Source: Cyanobacteria bacterium OH_CDB_20
GTDB taxonomy: Bacteria > Cyanobacteriota > Vampirovibrionia > Gastranaerophilales > Gastranaerophilaceae
DNA length: 20,938 nucleotides
NCBI GenBank assembly: GCA_023415935.1
Contig: JAEZIX010000111.1
Span: forward strand, 1 to 20,938
Reading direction: 5' to 3'
Shown: in pieces, positions 1 through 7,662 of the stretch
Position numbering within the stretch: the stretch's first letter is position 1
Layout: each line of letters begins with the position of its first letter
Made by a program: the position numbers and the translations under genes
The notes under the pieces: model-generated
Database searches by the model: none
The model's input: only the letters and a program-made list of their open reading frames with translations
What the model was told of the DNA's origin: nothing

Positions 1-6
1 GTATTG

Positions 7-948
7 ATGAAAAAGGTATTGGTAACGGGCGGCGCAGGTTTTATTGGCAGCCATCTTTGTAAAAGACTTTTAAACGAAGGTGCTGATGTTCTCTGCCTTG
101 ATAATTTTTTTACAGGCTCAAAAGAAAATATCATTGATCTCATTGGAAATAAAAGGTTTGAGCTTGTCAGACATGATGTTACAAAAGAATATTTTGCAGA
201 AGTTGACGAGGTTTATAATCTTGCTTGCCCGGCAAGTCCCCCTCAGTACCAGTATAATGCCATAAAAACTGTAAAAACGTCTGTTTTAGGGGCTTTGAAT
301 ATGCTTGGTCTTGCAAAGCGCTGTCGAGCAAGAATTTTGCAAGCATCGACTTCTGAGGTGTATGGAGATCCTGCGGTTCATCCTCAAAGAGAATCATATT
401 GGGGAAATGTTAATCCTATTGGACTTAGAAGTTGTTACGATGAAGGTAAACGCTGCGCTGAAACTCTTATGATGGACTATTATCGTCAGAATAATGTTGA
501 TATAAGAATTGTTAGAATATTCAATACATTCGGTCCTAATATGGATATGAATGACGGAAGAGTTGTTTCTAATTTTATAGTTCAGGCTTTAAAGGGTGAA
601 GATATAACTATATATGGAGATGGAAGCCAAACACGTTCTTTCTGCTACGTTGATGATTTGATAAATGGTCTGATTCTTATGATGAATAATAATGACTTTA
701 TCGGTCCTGTTAATATGGGAAATCCTGAGGAGTATTCAATACTTGATTTTGCTAAGTTTATTATTGAACTTACAAACTCTGGCTCAAAAATTGTCTATAA
801 GGAATTGCCTTCAGATGATCCTGTTCAAAGAAAACCTGATATTTCTCTTGCCAAAGAAAAACTTGGTTGGCAGCCTCAGACTTCAGTTAGAGATGGCTTG
901 TTAAAAACAATTGAGTATTTTGACAGAAAGTTAGGAGAAAAAAGGTAG
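7..948 (+). CDS. uxs: UDP-glucuronate decarboxylase (UDP-xylose synthase), SDR family
   Basis: An extended short-chain dehydrogenase that should oxidise and decarboxylate UDP-glucuronate to UDP-xylose with bound NAD in the cytoplasm. Visible features are the Rossmann motif GGAGFIG at residues 8-14, an LDNFFTG loop at about 31-37 typical of UXS, STSEVYGDP at about 115-122, and the catalytic YDEGK (Tyr144, Lys148). RIFNTFGPNM and the RSFCYVDDLI segment also match UXS better than UDP-galactose epimerase. The 313-aa length is usual for bacterial UXS. I chose ATG at 7 over the adjacent TTG at 4; the ribosome binding site lies outside the window. Its stop overlaps the start of the UDP-glucose dehydrogenase gene by one base, so the two are translationally coupled and form consecutive steps of one pathway. 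A dTDP-glucose dehydratase is less likely. Confidence 0.9.
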   Translation: MKKVLVTGGAGFIGSHLCKRLLNEGADVLCLDNFFTGSKENIIDLIGNKRFELVRHDVTKEYFAEVDEVYNLACPASPPQYQYNAIKTVKTSVLGALNMLGLAKRCRARILQASTSEVYGDPAVHPQRESYWGNVNPIGLRSCYDEGKRCAETLMMDYYRQNNVDIRIVRIFNTFGPNMDMNDGRVVSNFIVQALKGEDITIYGDGSQTRSFCYVDDLINGLILMMNNNDFIGPVNMGNPEEYSILDFAKFIIELTNSGSKIVYKELPSDDPVQRKPDISLAKEKLGWQPQTSVRDGLLKTIEYFDRKLGEKR

Positions 949-2249
949 TGAAAATTTGTGTTGTTGGGACAGGATATGTGGGGTTAGTTACGGGAGCTTG
1001 TTTCGCAGAGATGGGCAATTCGGTTATCTGTGTTGATAAAGACCTAAAAAAACTTGAAATGCTTAATAATGCAATTATTCCGATATATGAGCCAGGGCTT
1101 GAAGAGATTATTAAAAATACCAAAAGTGAAAAAAGGCTTTCGTTTACATCTGACTTGGATTATGCGGTTAAAAACTCTGATATCTGTTTTATTGCAGTTG
1201 GAACGCCAGAAAGTGACGATGGATCTGCAGATTTGAATGCTGTTTTTGATGTTGCAGAAAAAATTGCAAAGTCGATGAATGGATATAAAATAGTTGTAAA
1301 TAAATCAACTGCTCCTGTTGGAACAGCCGAAAAGCTTATTGAACATATTAAAAAACATACAAATCAAAAATTTGATGTGGTTTCTAATCCTGAGTTTTTA
1401 AAACAAGGTGCTGCAGTTGAGGATTTTCTAAGACCTGATAGAATTATAATTGGTTCAAGCTCTGAAAAAGCGGAAGAGAAGATGCTTACTTTGTACGAGA
1501 ATTTCGTAAAAAACCAAAATCCTATAATTACAATGGATTTAAAATCTGCTGAGATGGTTAAATATGCATCTAACGCATTTCTTGCTGTTAAAATATCTTA
1601 TGCCAATGAGATAGCTAATTTGTGTGAAGCATTGGGAGCAGATCCTTCTATGGTAAGACGCGGAATGTGCGCGGATTCTAGGATTGGAACAAAATTTTTA
1701 TACCCTGGTCTGGGCTACGGTGGAAGCTGCTTTCCAAAAGATGTTAAAGCTCTTATTAAAACAGCTGCTGAAAATGGTATAAGTTGTAACATCATAAAAG
1801 CGGCTGATGAGACAAATAAAAACCAGCGAAATATTTTCATAAATAAAGTCTTAAAAAGATATAATAAAGACATTTCAGGTAAAACTTTTGCAGTTTGGGG
1901 GCTTTCATTCAAACCTAAGACAAATGATATGAGAGAAGCTCCTTCTATTACTATAATAAATGAACTTTTAAATCATGGCGCAAAAATTGTTGCTTATGAT
2001 CCAAAGGCGTTTGATGCTGCAAAACGTATATGGGGCGATAAAATTACTTATGCAAGTTCTTCGTACGATGCTCTGTTAGGAGCTGATGCGCTTTTACTTT
2101 TAACCGAATGGAATGAGTTTAGAAATCCTGACTTTGATTTGATAAAGAAAAACTTAAAATCTCCTGTAATTTTTGACGGAAGAAACCAATACGACGTTGA
2201 TTTAATGAAAAAATCAGGTTTCGAGTATCATTCAATAGGAAGAAAATAA
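948..2249 (+). CDS. ugd: UDP-glucose 6-dehydrogenase
   Basis: Oxidises UDP-glucose to UDP-glucuronate with two NAD, supplying the substrate of the UDP-xylose synthase encoded just upstream. The 433-aa protein has an N-terminal Rossmann fold (GTGYVGLVTG at residues 7-16), the conserved GTPE segment near 85-88, NPEFLKQGAAVEDFLRPDR at 148-165, and the active-site GYGGSCFPKD with catalytic Cys261. The C-terminal UDP-binding domain carries WGLSFKPKTNDMREAPS. The start is GTG at 948, sharing a base with the preceding stop, with AGGAGA at 933-938 as ribosome binding site. The gene ends only 3 bases before the stop of the convergent permease gene, and I see no intrinsic terminator between them. GDP-mannose dehydrogenase is a related alternative but the motifs favour UGD. 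Confidence 0.95.
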   Translation: MKICVVGTGYVGLVTGACFAEMGNSVICVDKDLKKLEMLNNAIIPIYEPGLEEIIKNTKSEKRLSFTSDLDYAVKNSDICFIAVGTPESDDGSADLNAVFDVAEKIAKSMNGYKIVVNKSTAPVGTAEKLIEHIKKHTNQKFDVVSNPEFLKQGAAVEDFLRPDRIIIGSSSEKAEEKMLTLYENFVKNQNPIITMDLKSAEMVKYASNAFLAVKISYANEIANLCEALGADPSMVRRGMCADSRIGTKFLYPGLGYGGSCFPKDVKALIKTAAENGISCNIIKAADETNKNQRNIFINKVLKRYNKDISGKTFAVWGLSFKPKTNDMREAPSITIINELLNHGAKIVAYDPKAFDAAKRIWGDKITYASSSYDALLGADALLLLTEWNEFRNPDFDLIKKNLKSPVIFDGRNQYDVDLMKKSGFEYHSIGRK

Positions 2250-2252
2250 TTT

Positions 2253-3257
2253 TTAGAGTATAAAATTCATCAAATAGCCTACGGCGATAAAGGCGACAAA
2301 AAGATATAATGTGAAAATTCCAATCATTTTCCATTTTAATACTTTATTGAGCATAATCATCTCAGGAAGTGAGATTGCAGTTATGCTCATCAACATAACA
2401 AGAGTTGTTCCTATCGGAACCCCTTTTATGAGCAAAACTTGTACTATTGGCAAGACGCTGTCGTGATTTGCATATATTGGTATGCCGGCAAATGCTGCAA
2501 ATACAACCGCAAATGGGTTTTCTTTTCCCAGATATTTTACAAACATCTCCTGAGGAATATAACCGTGCATAAATGCTCCGATTCCTAAACCAATCAAAAC
2601 ATAAACCCAGATTGATTTTACAGTATCAAATGCGTATTTGAAAGCATAGATAAGTAAGTTTTCATCTTGATTCTTCTCAAAAGAGTTGTGATGATGCCCT
2701 TCTTCATGTTTTTCTTCTGCTTTATTACAACAACATTTTTTATTTTGCTCTTTTTGTTCTTCTTTTATGTATTTTTCAAGCTTATATTTGTCACATAAAT
2801 ACCCACCAATAATTGCTATAACAGCTCCTGTTAGAACATAGACTAGCGCGCCTTTTAGACCTGCCTGAGGAGTGATAAGAAGCAAAACGGCAGCAACCTC
2901 ACTTATTAAAGGAGATGAAATTAGAAAAGCCATCGTAACCCCAAATGGTATTCCTGCTGCAATAAAAGCTAGAAATAAAGGTATGGAAGAGCAAGAGCAA
3001 AAAGGTGTTACGGTTCCTAATAAGACGGCAAGAATGTATCCTATCCACCTTGATTTTCCTGAAAGATACTGTTTGATTTTTTCTGCTGAAAGCTGAGCTC
3101 TAAAGAGTGATACGACAAATATCATTATATAAATAAGTAAAAATATTTTTATGGTGTCTTCAATAAAAAAACTTAAACTGACGCCAAGTCTTGTATTTAT
3201 ATCAATACCTGCTTTTGTGACAACGTAATTTCCGAATGTAGCTAAAAAATCTAACAT
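2253..3257 (-). CDS. arsP: ArsP/SO_0444-type metal(loid) efflux permease
   Basis: A 334-aa inner-membrane permease of the DUF318/ArsP family, which exports organoarsenicals in characterised ArsP proteins and is linked to Cu/Zn efflux in SO_0444-type relatives. About eight membrane segments are visible. The family signature TPFCSCSSIPLF covers residues 84-95 with Cys87 and Cys89, and a second-half repeat includes AGIPIYANHDSVLP at 257-270. A long hydrophilic loop at about 158-200 holds Cys175-Cys177 in a row and a later His188-His190 run, which looks like a cytosolic metal-binding linker. It lies 11 bases downstream of an ArsR-family gene on the same strand and is almost certainly co-transcribed with it. 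The exact substrate (methylated arsenic, antimony, copper or zinc) cannot be told from sequence alone. Confidence 0.85.
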   Translation of the reverse strand: MLDFLATFGNYVVTKAGIDINTRLGVSLSFFIEDTIKIFLLIYIMIFVVSLFRAQLSAEKIKQYLSGKSRWIGYILAVLLGTVTPFCSCSSIPLFLAFIAAGIPFGVTMAFLISSPLISEVAAVLLLITPQAGLKGALVYVLTGAVIAIIGGYLCDKYKLEKYIKEEQKEQNKKCCCNKAEEKHEEGHHHNSFEKNQDENLLIYAFKYAFDTVKSIWVYVLIGLGIGAFMHGYIPQEMFVKYLGKENPFAVVFAAFAGIPIYANHDSVLPIVQVLLIKGVPIGTTLVMLMSITAISLPEMIMLNKVLKWKMIGIFTLYLFVAFIAVGYLMNFIL

Positions 3258-3268
3258 ATCAATTCCTC

Positions 3269-3562
3269 TTATTTATTTTGACAAGACACACAATCTTTAT
3301 GGAGAAAATCCATAGTAGCTTTTATTTTTGAACAATTTGGTTTATAAAAATACGATTTCCCTTTTTTAGTTTTTGTACAAAGCCCCGCATTTTTTAAAAG
3401 AGATAAATGAAATGACAGAGTGCTTTTGGGGATATTTAATTTTTTTGCTATCTCAGTTGGTTGTAAACCTTCAAGACTGTTTTTAACAAGCAGTTTGTAT
3501 ATCTCAAGTCTTACTTCTTGAGAAAGTGCCATAAATATTGTTGAAAGCTCTTGCGTTTTCAT
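3269..3562 (-). CDS. arsR: ArsR/SmtB-family metal(loid)-responsive repressor
   Basis: A 97-aa winged-helix repressor, first gene of the permease operon. The helix-turn-helix is visible as LQPTEIAKKLNIPKSTLSFHLSLLKNAGL (about 33-61) followed by a beta-wing GKSYFYKPN. Cysteines sit at 62, 77, 91 and 94; the C-terminal Cys91-x-x-Cys94 pair and Cys77 could be the inducer site. The classical ArsR alpha-3 ELCVCDL motif is absent, so the sensing site is of another type within the family. The start ATG at 3560-3562 follows an AAAGGTG ribosome binding site. Autoregulation is suggested by the palindrome over its own -10. The inducer is inferred from the adjacent efflux permease. Confidence 0.88.
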   Translation of the reverse strand: MKTQELSTIFMALSQEVRLEIYKLLVKNSLEGLQPTEIAKKLNIPKSTLSFHLSLLKNAGLCTKTKKGKSYFYKPNCSKIKATMDFLHKDCVSCQNK

Positions 3563-3580
3563 TTTTCACCTTTGTTATTG

Positions 3581-3604
3581 TTCCATTATACTAGAATTAT
3601 AGAA
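3581..3604. promoter_or_regulatory. candidate ArsR operator (imperfect palindrome over the -10)
   Basis: A 24-base imperfect palindrome centred on CTAG: left half TTCCATTATACT, right half AGAATTATAGAA, matching at most positions including the outer TTC/GAA. It covers the -10 hexamer and the expected start of the arsR transcript, where a repressor would block initiation. Assignment to ArsR is inferred from position. Confidence 0.55.
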
Positions 3605-3624
3605 CTATTATTTATGTTTTTCAA
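3596..3624 (-). promoter_or_regulatory. sigma70-like promoter of the arsR-permease operon
   Basis: Read on the minus strand, TTGAAA (3619-3624) is followed after exactly 17 bases by a perfect TATAAT (3596-3601). Transcription would start near 3589, leaving a short leader before the arsR start codon at 3562. Confidence 0.75.
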
Positions 3625-3669
3625 CCCTTTTTTATGGACGAATTAAGGAATATATTGTAAACTAAGCGT

Positions 3670-5049
3670 ATGAAAAATATTAGTGACGCAGTTGTAGCTT
3701 ATCAAAATGATAAATTTGATGAAGCTGAAAAAATAGCACTTGATATTCTCAAAGTTGATGAATGTTCAGAAGAAGCAATTGATGTTTTGTCTGCAATATA
3801 TTTAAAGACAGGGCAATTAGACTTTGTTGCAGGTGCTAGAAAAGACTCTCTAAAAACAATACGTCAGATTGCAGTGTATTTGTATAATCTTCAAATGTAT
3901 GAACAGTCGATGTTTTTTTATAAGAAATCACTTTCACTTGAGCCGAATGATTATGTAGGTCTTAATAATTTGGGGTTAATATATGAATGCTTAGATGATT
4001 ATAAAAATGCTCAAATTGCTTATGAAAAATCACTCAAAGTAATGCCAAATTACTATGCTTATTACAATTTAGGCGTGATTTTTAGAATGCATAAGGACGT
4101 TCAAAAATCTCTCCAATATTTAAAGAAAGCTCTTTCATATAAACCAGAAGAGACTGAAGTCAATTATAGTTTGGGGATGTCATACCTTATGGGGCACAAT
4201 TTTGAGGAAGGGTATAAATATTTTTTAAAAAGAAAAACTAAAGGCAAAGAACAACTTAAAAACCTTTGGGATGGCGAAAAACATCAAGATAAAACAGTTC
4301 TTGTTTTTTGTGATTACGGATTTGGTGACGCAATAATGTTTTCGAGGTATTTCACTTTTTTAAAATCCTGTTTTAGTAAAGTTAAAGTCTTTATTAGGTC
4401 GCCTTTACTTAATCTTTTTAAAAATTCATTTGAAAATATAGAATTTTTTACAAATATGCAAGGCATTCAATATGATTATTCTGTTTTGGCAATGGATTTG
4501 CCATATTTTTTAAAGATGGATTTTTCTAACATACCTTATCCTGAGGGGTATTTAAAAGCAGATGAGCAAAAATGTAATGAGTATGATGAAAAATATTTTA
4601 AAACGGATAAATTAAAAGTAGGAGTGGTAGCATTTTCTGGTGATAAGGCAAAAAGAAATGCGAGAAAGCGCTCAATAGGTTTTGAAAAGCTTCAAAAATT
4701 ATCAGAAATTCAAAATATCAAACTATACTCATTCCAAAAAAAAGATGAATTTTGCCCTTGTGTTCCTTGTGAATATGTTGATTTAGGAAGTACTTTTTCT
4801 GATTTTTCAGACACAGCAGCTGCCTTAAAAAATCTTGATGTACTTGTCTCAGTTGATACATCAGTCTTGCATCTTGCAGGAGCGTTGGGTGTAAAATCTT
4901 ATCTGATGCTTCCTTACAACTCTGAGTGGCGCTGGTTTGACGCTAAAAATCCTACTCCCTGGTACAAAAGTGTTAAATTGTTTTCTCAAAAAACTTTTGA
5001 CGATTGGCAAGGCGTTGTTGATGAGATTTGTGAAGACCTTGAGTCTTAG
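3670..5049 (+). CDS. TPR protein with GT9-like glycosyltransferase domain
   Basis: A 459-aa protein with two parts. Residues about 1-190 form tetratricopeptide repeats; the clearest units are near 70-90 (YNLQMYEQSMFFYKKSLSLEP), 97-125 and 131-158. The C-terminal half resembles the GT-B heptosyltransferase-like (GT9) fold: CDYGFGDAIMFSRYF at 214-228 corresponds to the N-terminal glycine-rich loop, and SVDTSVLHLAGALGVKSYL at 394-412 to the nucleotide-sugar binding motif, followed by a WRWF...PWYKS segment common in TPR-fused members. No signal peptide is seen. It may glycosylate a protein or surface glycan, but donor and acceptor are unknown. The start ATG is the first Met after an in-frame stop at 3658; no strong ribosome binding site precedes it, the nearest AAGGAA being 18 bases away. 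Confidence 0.8.
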   Translation: MKNISDAVVAYQNDKFDEAEKIALDILKVDECSEEAIDVLSAIYLKTGQLDFVAGARKDSLKTIRQIAVYLYNLQMYEQSMFFYKKSLSLEPNDYVGLNNLGLIYECLDDYKNAQIAYEKSLKVMPNYYAYYNLGVIFRMHKDVQKSLQYLKKALSYKPEETEVNYSLGMSYLMGHNFEEGYKYFLKRKTKGKEQLKNLWDGEKHQDKTVLVFCDYGFGDAIMFSRYFTFLKSCFSKVKVFIRSPLLNLFKNSFENIEFFTNMQGIQYDYSVLAMDLPYFLKMDFSNIPYPEGYLKADEQKCNEYDEKYFKTDKLKVGVVAFSGDKAKRNARKRSIGFEKLQKLSEIQNIKLYSFQKKDEFCPCVPCEYVDLGSTFSDFSDTAAALKNLDVLVSVDTSVLHLAGALGVKSYLMLPYNSEWRWFDAKNPTPWYKSVKLFSQKTFDDWQGVVDEICEDLES

Positions 5050-5107
5050 TCTGTTTGTTTCTTTCTTTAAAATTTATATTATAATAATTTTAAATAAGGA
5101 GATTATT

Positions 5108-5305
5108 ATGTATCAATTATATGTTGAAGAAGAAAATTCATTTTCGCCGGATTTAATAGGAGAATATGAAGATTTAGAAGATGCTCAAGAGAAGGCTCAA
5201 GAACTTAAACAAAAAGATCCTTCAATTAGATATACAATCGAAGAAACAAATGGGGGGTTTAATAGTTACGGCGATCTTTTAACAAGTGTTGTTGAAAGAG
5301 GATAA
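5108..5305 (+). CDS. small acidic protein of unknown function (65 aa)
   Basis: A 65-aa protein that I do not recognise. It is acidic, with a first strand-like stretch (MYQLYVEEE), a helix rich in Glu, Ala, Gln and Lys at about 23-37, and a second strand (IRYTIEET) followed by NGGFNSYGDLLTSVVERG. This suggests a compact alpha/beta fold, but that is only a guess. The ATG at 5108 is chosen because AAGGAG at 5096-5101 sits 6 bases upstream; the open frame extends further 5' into the preceding gene but has no such signal there. It ends 2 bases before the AhpD-like gene and is probably co-transcribed with it. A -10-like TATAAT lies at 5080-5085 without a convincing -35. Confidence 0.75.
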   Translation: MYQLYVEEENSFSPDLIGEYEDLEDAQEKAQELKQKDPSIRYTIEETNGGFNSYGDLLTSVVERG

Positions 5306-5307
5306 AT

Positions 5308-5655
5308 ATGGATAAAACTGCAGAAAAACTTAAGGATTTATCTTTAAAAAGAAAATTGGCTCATGCTGAACTTTTAAAAAGAAATTCTAAAACATACAAA
5401 GCCTTTTTGGATATGGAAGTTGCAACTTATTCCGATGGAAATTTGTCCAAAAAGAATAAAGAGCTTATTGCAGTTGGGATTTCAGTTGTAATAAACTGTG
5501 AATCATGTATGCAGTGGCATATTGAGCAGGCATATAATGATGGAGCAACCCAGGATGAGATTCTTGAGGCAATAGAAGTAGGAATTGAAATGGGTGGAGG
5601 ACCTGCAACTGTTTCTGCGAGATTTGCCCTTGATGTTTTAAAGTCTTTGAAATAA
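5308..5655 (+). CDS. AhpD-like carboxymuconolactone decarboxylase family protein
   Basis: A 115-aa all-helical protein of the CMD/AhpD family. The redox motif CESC at residues 64-67 with His71 matches the AhpD-type CxxC...H arrangement, in which the cysteine pair reduces peroxidatic partners or disulfides. The glycine-rich turn GIEMGGGPA at 92-100 is also typical. Family members form trimers or hexamers. True lactone decarboxylases usually lack the CxxC, so a thiol-disulfide role is favoured. The gene follows the 65-aa ORF by 2 bases, with a GAGG ribosome binding site in the end of that ORF. The physiological partner is unknown; no ahpC is present in the window. Confidence 0.85.
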   Translation: MDKTAEKLKDLSLKRKLAHAELLKRNSKTYKAFLDMEVATYSDGNLSKKNKELIAVGISVVINCESCMQWHIEQAYNDGATQDEILEAIEVGIEMGGGPATVSARFALDVLKSLK

Positions 5656-5742
5656 GTTTATTAAATTTTGCAACAAATTATATCCTTATTAACATATTAT
5701 TTTTTGGAGAGCATTATTAAAATTATAAAATAGGATTTTAAT

Positions 5743-6696
5743 ATGTTTCCAAATTCTTTATATACTTCTATCAAAAATTCTGTACCGATTAAGCCTCCTT
5801 TGAATACTAAGTCACAAGAAGCTACTAAGTATTGTGGAAGTTCTGTTGTACAAAATAATAGCTATGCTAAAGCGCCTGTAAAACCTTATTTCATTAATTT
5901 TAAAGGCTATGATGGTAGAAGCGAAGATTACAACATGCCTATGCGTACAAGCTTTTTTAGAGATGTTGAAACTCTTGAAATAGCAACCGAGGTTGTAAAA
6001 AGAAAATTTCCTAAAGGTGCAACAATACTTGATTATGCCTGCTCTGACGGAGAAGAAGCGATATCAATTCTAGCGCTATTAGATGGAGATGACGAAAATA
6101 AATATGACATAATTGCTCTTGATAAAAGTTCTAGCGCTATAAAAGAAGCAAAAAAGGGACGTTATAGAGAAGCAACGGGTTATGGAGATGAAGGCTTTTT
6201 ATTTAATCTACATGAAGATATGATTTCTGAAAAAAATAGAAGGCTGAAGGATAAATTTCTAAAGATTATGGATGAAACAACAAGAAATGAGAAAAGAATA
6301 TACGCGTATACAGTTAAAGAAAAATATAAAGATAAAATAAGGTTTCAACCATGTGAACAAGGTGATATTTTTGATATTGACAAGGTAATCACTTCAAAAC
6401 CTGTTGGTGCGGTATTTTTTAGAAATGCGATGTATCAGCTTTTTGGCAGAGGTTTTGACTATGCTGATCAAAAAAATGTTTATACTCAACGAGAAACGAT
6501 TATGGATTTAGTTGATGAAGTTTACAAAAAACTTGAGCCAGGCGGTGTCTTTGTTTTGGGTAACTGCATAGAGGATCAACATTTTAATAGTTTTATTGTA
6601 GGCTATATAAATAAGAAAATGCCAGATTCTTTTATTCCTCTAAATAAACCTAATATGTTGAGAAAGACGCCAACTGTCTGGATGAAAGTTAAATAG
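5743..6696 (+). CDS. CheR-like SAM-dependent methyltransferase with lineage-type N-terminus
   Basis: A 317-aa cytoplasmic-looking protein. After a low-complexity, Ser/Lys/Pro-rich N-terminus it has PYFINFKGYDG at 48-58, then a CheR-like core: RTSFFRD at 68-74 resembles the CheR TxFFR element, ILDYACSDGEEAISI at 95-109 is the SAM-binding loop (CheR: CSxGEEPYS), IIALDKSSSAI at 123-133 is the acidic strand-2 motif, and VFFRNAMYQLF at 224-234 matches the CheR FCRNxxxY segment. No chemotaxis genes are adjacent, so methylation of a chemoreceptor is doubtful and the substrate is unknown. AGGA at 5732-5735 is 7 bases before the ATG. A TATAAA at 5724-5729 may be part of a weak promoter. Confidence 0.75.
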   Translation: MFPNSLYTSIKNSVPIKPPLNTKSQEATKYCGSSVVQNNSYAKAPVKPYFINFKGYDGRSEDYNMPMRTSFFRDVETLEIATEVVKRKFPKGATILDYACSDGEEAISILALLDGDDENKYDIIALDKSSSAIKEAKKGRYREATGYGDEGFLFNLHEDMISEKNRRLKDKFLKIMDETTRNEKRIYAYTVKEKYKDKIRFQPCEQGDIFDIDKVITSKPVGAVFFRNAMYQLFGRGFDYADQKNVYTQRETIMDLVDEVYKKLEPGGVFVLGNCIEDQHFNSFIVGYINKKMPDSFIPLNKPNMLRKTPTVWMKVK

Positions 6697-6758
6697 ATTA
6701 ATACTATATGATTTAATTTTATTTAGTATAAAATATAACCAAGTATAGGAGATGTTTT

Positions 6759-7658
6759 ATGCTAAATAAAGAAAAACCTGTTAAAGTCTTTGTGGATAAA
6801 GAAAAGTGCACAAAGTGCGGAATTTGTATTGAGACTTGTGACAACTATTTAAAATCTGGGGAAGAAGGTTTCCCTGTTGAAAAAGATATTAATGATTCTT
6901 TATTTGGTTGTATTCAGTGTGGAAACTGCATGATGAAGTGTCCGACTGAGGCAATTGAGATTATTGGAGAAGATATTGATAAAAATCACATTCGCCCTAT
7001 GCCTCAAAAAACTTCTGATTATGATGCTTTAAACGGGTTGTTTTTAAAAAGAAGAAGTATAAGAAAATATAAAAACGAAGATGTTTCTAAAGATGATATA
7101 GATAAAATAATTGCCTCCGCTTCAACATCTGCAGTGAGTATCCCGCCTTCTGAAGTTAAAGTTTTAGTTTTTCACGGAAGGAAAAAGGTTCAAGAACTTG
7201 CCAAAGATTTGCTTGAAGAAATAAAACACGCACAAAAAGTTCTGACTCCATTTGCTCTTTCTCTTATGAAGACTTTTATGGGCGAAGCTAAATACAAAGT
7301 AATGAAAGATTTTGTCGTTCCTTTATGTCAAGAAACTGCTAAAAGTCTTGAAAAAGGTGAGGATGTTTTGTTCTACGAGGCTCCTTGTGTCATGGTTTTT
7401 TATGGCTCTGAGCTTATAGATGCAGAAGATATGATAATTGCAGCTACTAACGCTACTATGGCAGCTGAATCTTTAGGGTTAGGCACTTGCTTTATTGGAA
7501 CAGCAGGACATTTCTTCAATACCAGTTCAAAATTAAGAAAAAAATATGGAATTCTAAAAGGCGAAAAAGTTGGAACAACTTTTATTGTGGGAGTTCCTGA
7601 TGAAAAATATCTCAGAACCTTCCAAAGAAACTTTAAAGAAGTAGGAATAATAAATTAG
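6759..7658 (+). CDS. ferredoxin-nitroreductase fusion (FMN flavoprotein)
   Basis: A 299-aa fusion common in anaerobes. Residues about 8-65 form a two-cluster ferredoxin, with CxxCxxCxxxC at Cys17/20/23/27 and again at Cys51/54/57/61, the latter followed by Pro. The nitroreductase-like FMN domain runs from about 90 to the end; RRSIRKYK is the N-terminal FMN-phosphate contact and AESLGLGTCFIG the conserved C-terminal element. Electrons probably pass from reduced ferredoxin through the clusters to FMN and then to an unidentified substrate such as a quinone, nitro compound or flavin. The ATG is preceded by AGGAGA at 6747-6752, 6 bases away. The gene ends 4 bases before the convergent bcp gene. 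Confidence 0.9.
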   Translation: MLNKEKPVKVFVDKEKCTKCGICIETCDNYLKSGEEGFPVEKDINDSLFGCIQCGNCMMKCPTEAIEIIGEDIDKNHIRPMPQKTSDYDALNGLFLKRRSIRKYKNEDVSKDDIDKIIASASTSAVSIPPSEVKVLVFHGRKKVQELAKDLLEEIKHAQKVLTPFALSLMKTFMGEAKYKVMKDFVVPLCQETAKSLEKGEDVLFYEAPCVMVFYGSELIDAEDMIIAATNATMAAESLGLGTCFIGTAGHFFNTSSKLRKKYGILKGEKVGTTFIVGVPDEKYLRTFQRNFKEVGIIN

Positions 7659-7662
7659 GTAA

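Noticed and set aside
2230..2260. Expected terminator between the convergent ugd and permease genes.
   Set aside because: Only three bases separate the stop codons and no GC-rich stem with T-run was found.
5066..5094. AT-only inverted repeat TTTAAAAT / ATTTTAAA around a TATAAT, as a terminator or operator before the 65-aa ORF.
   Set aside because: Such repeats are expected by chance in AT-rich intergenic DNA; there is no GC stem and no regulator is linked.
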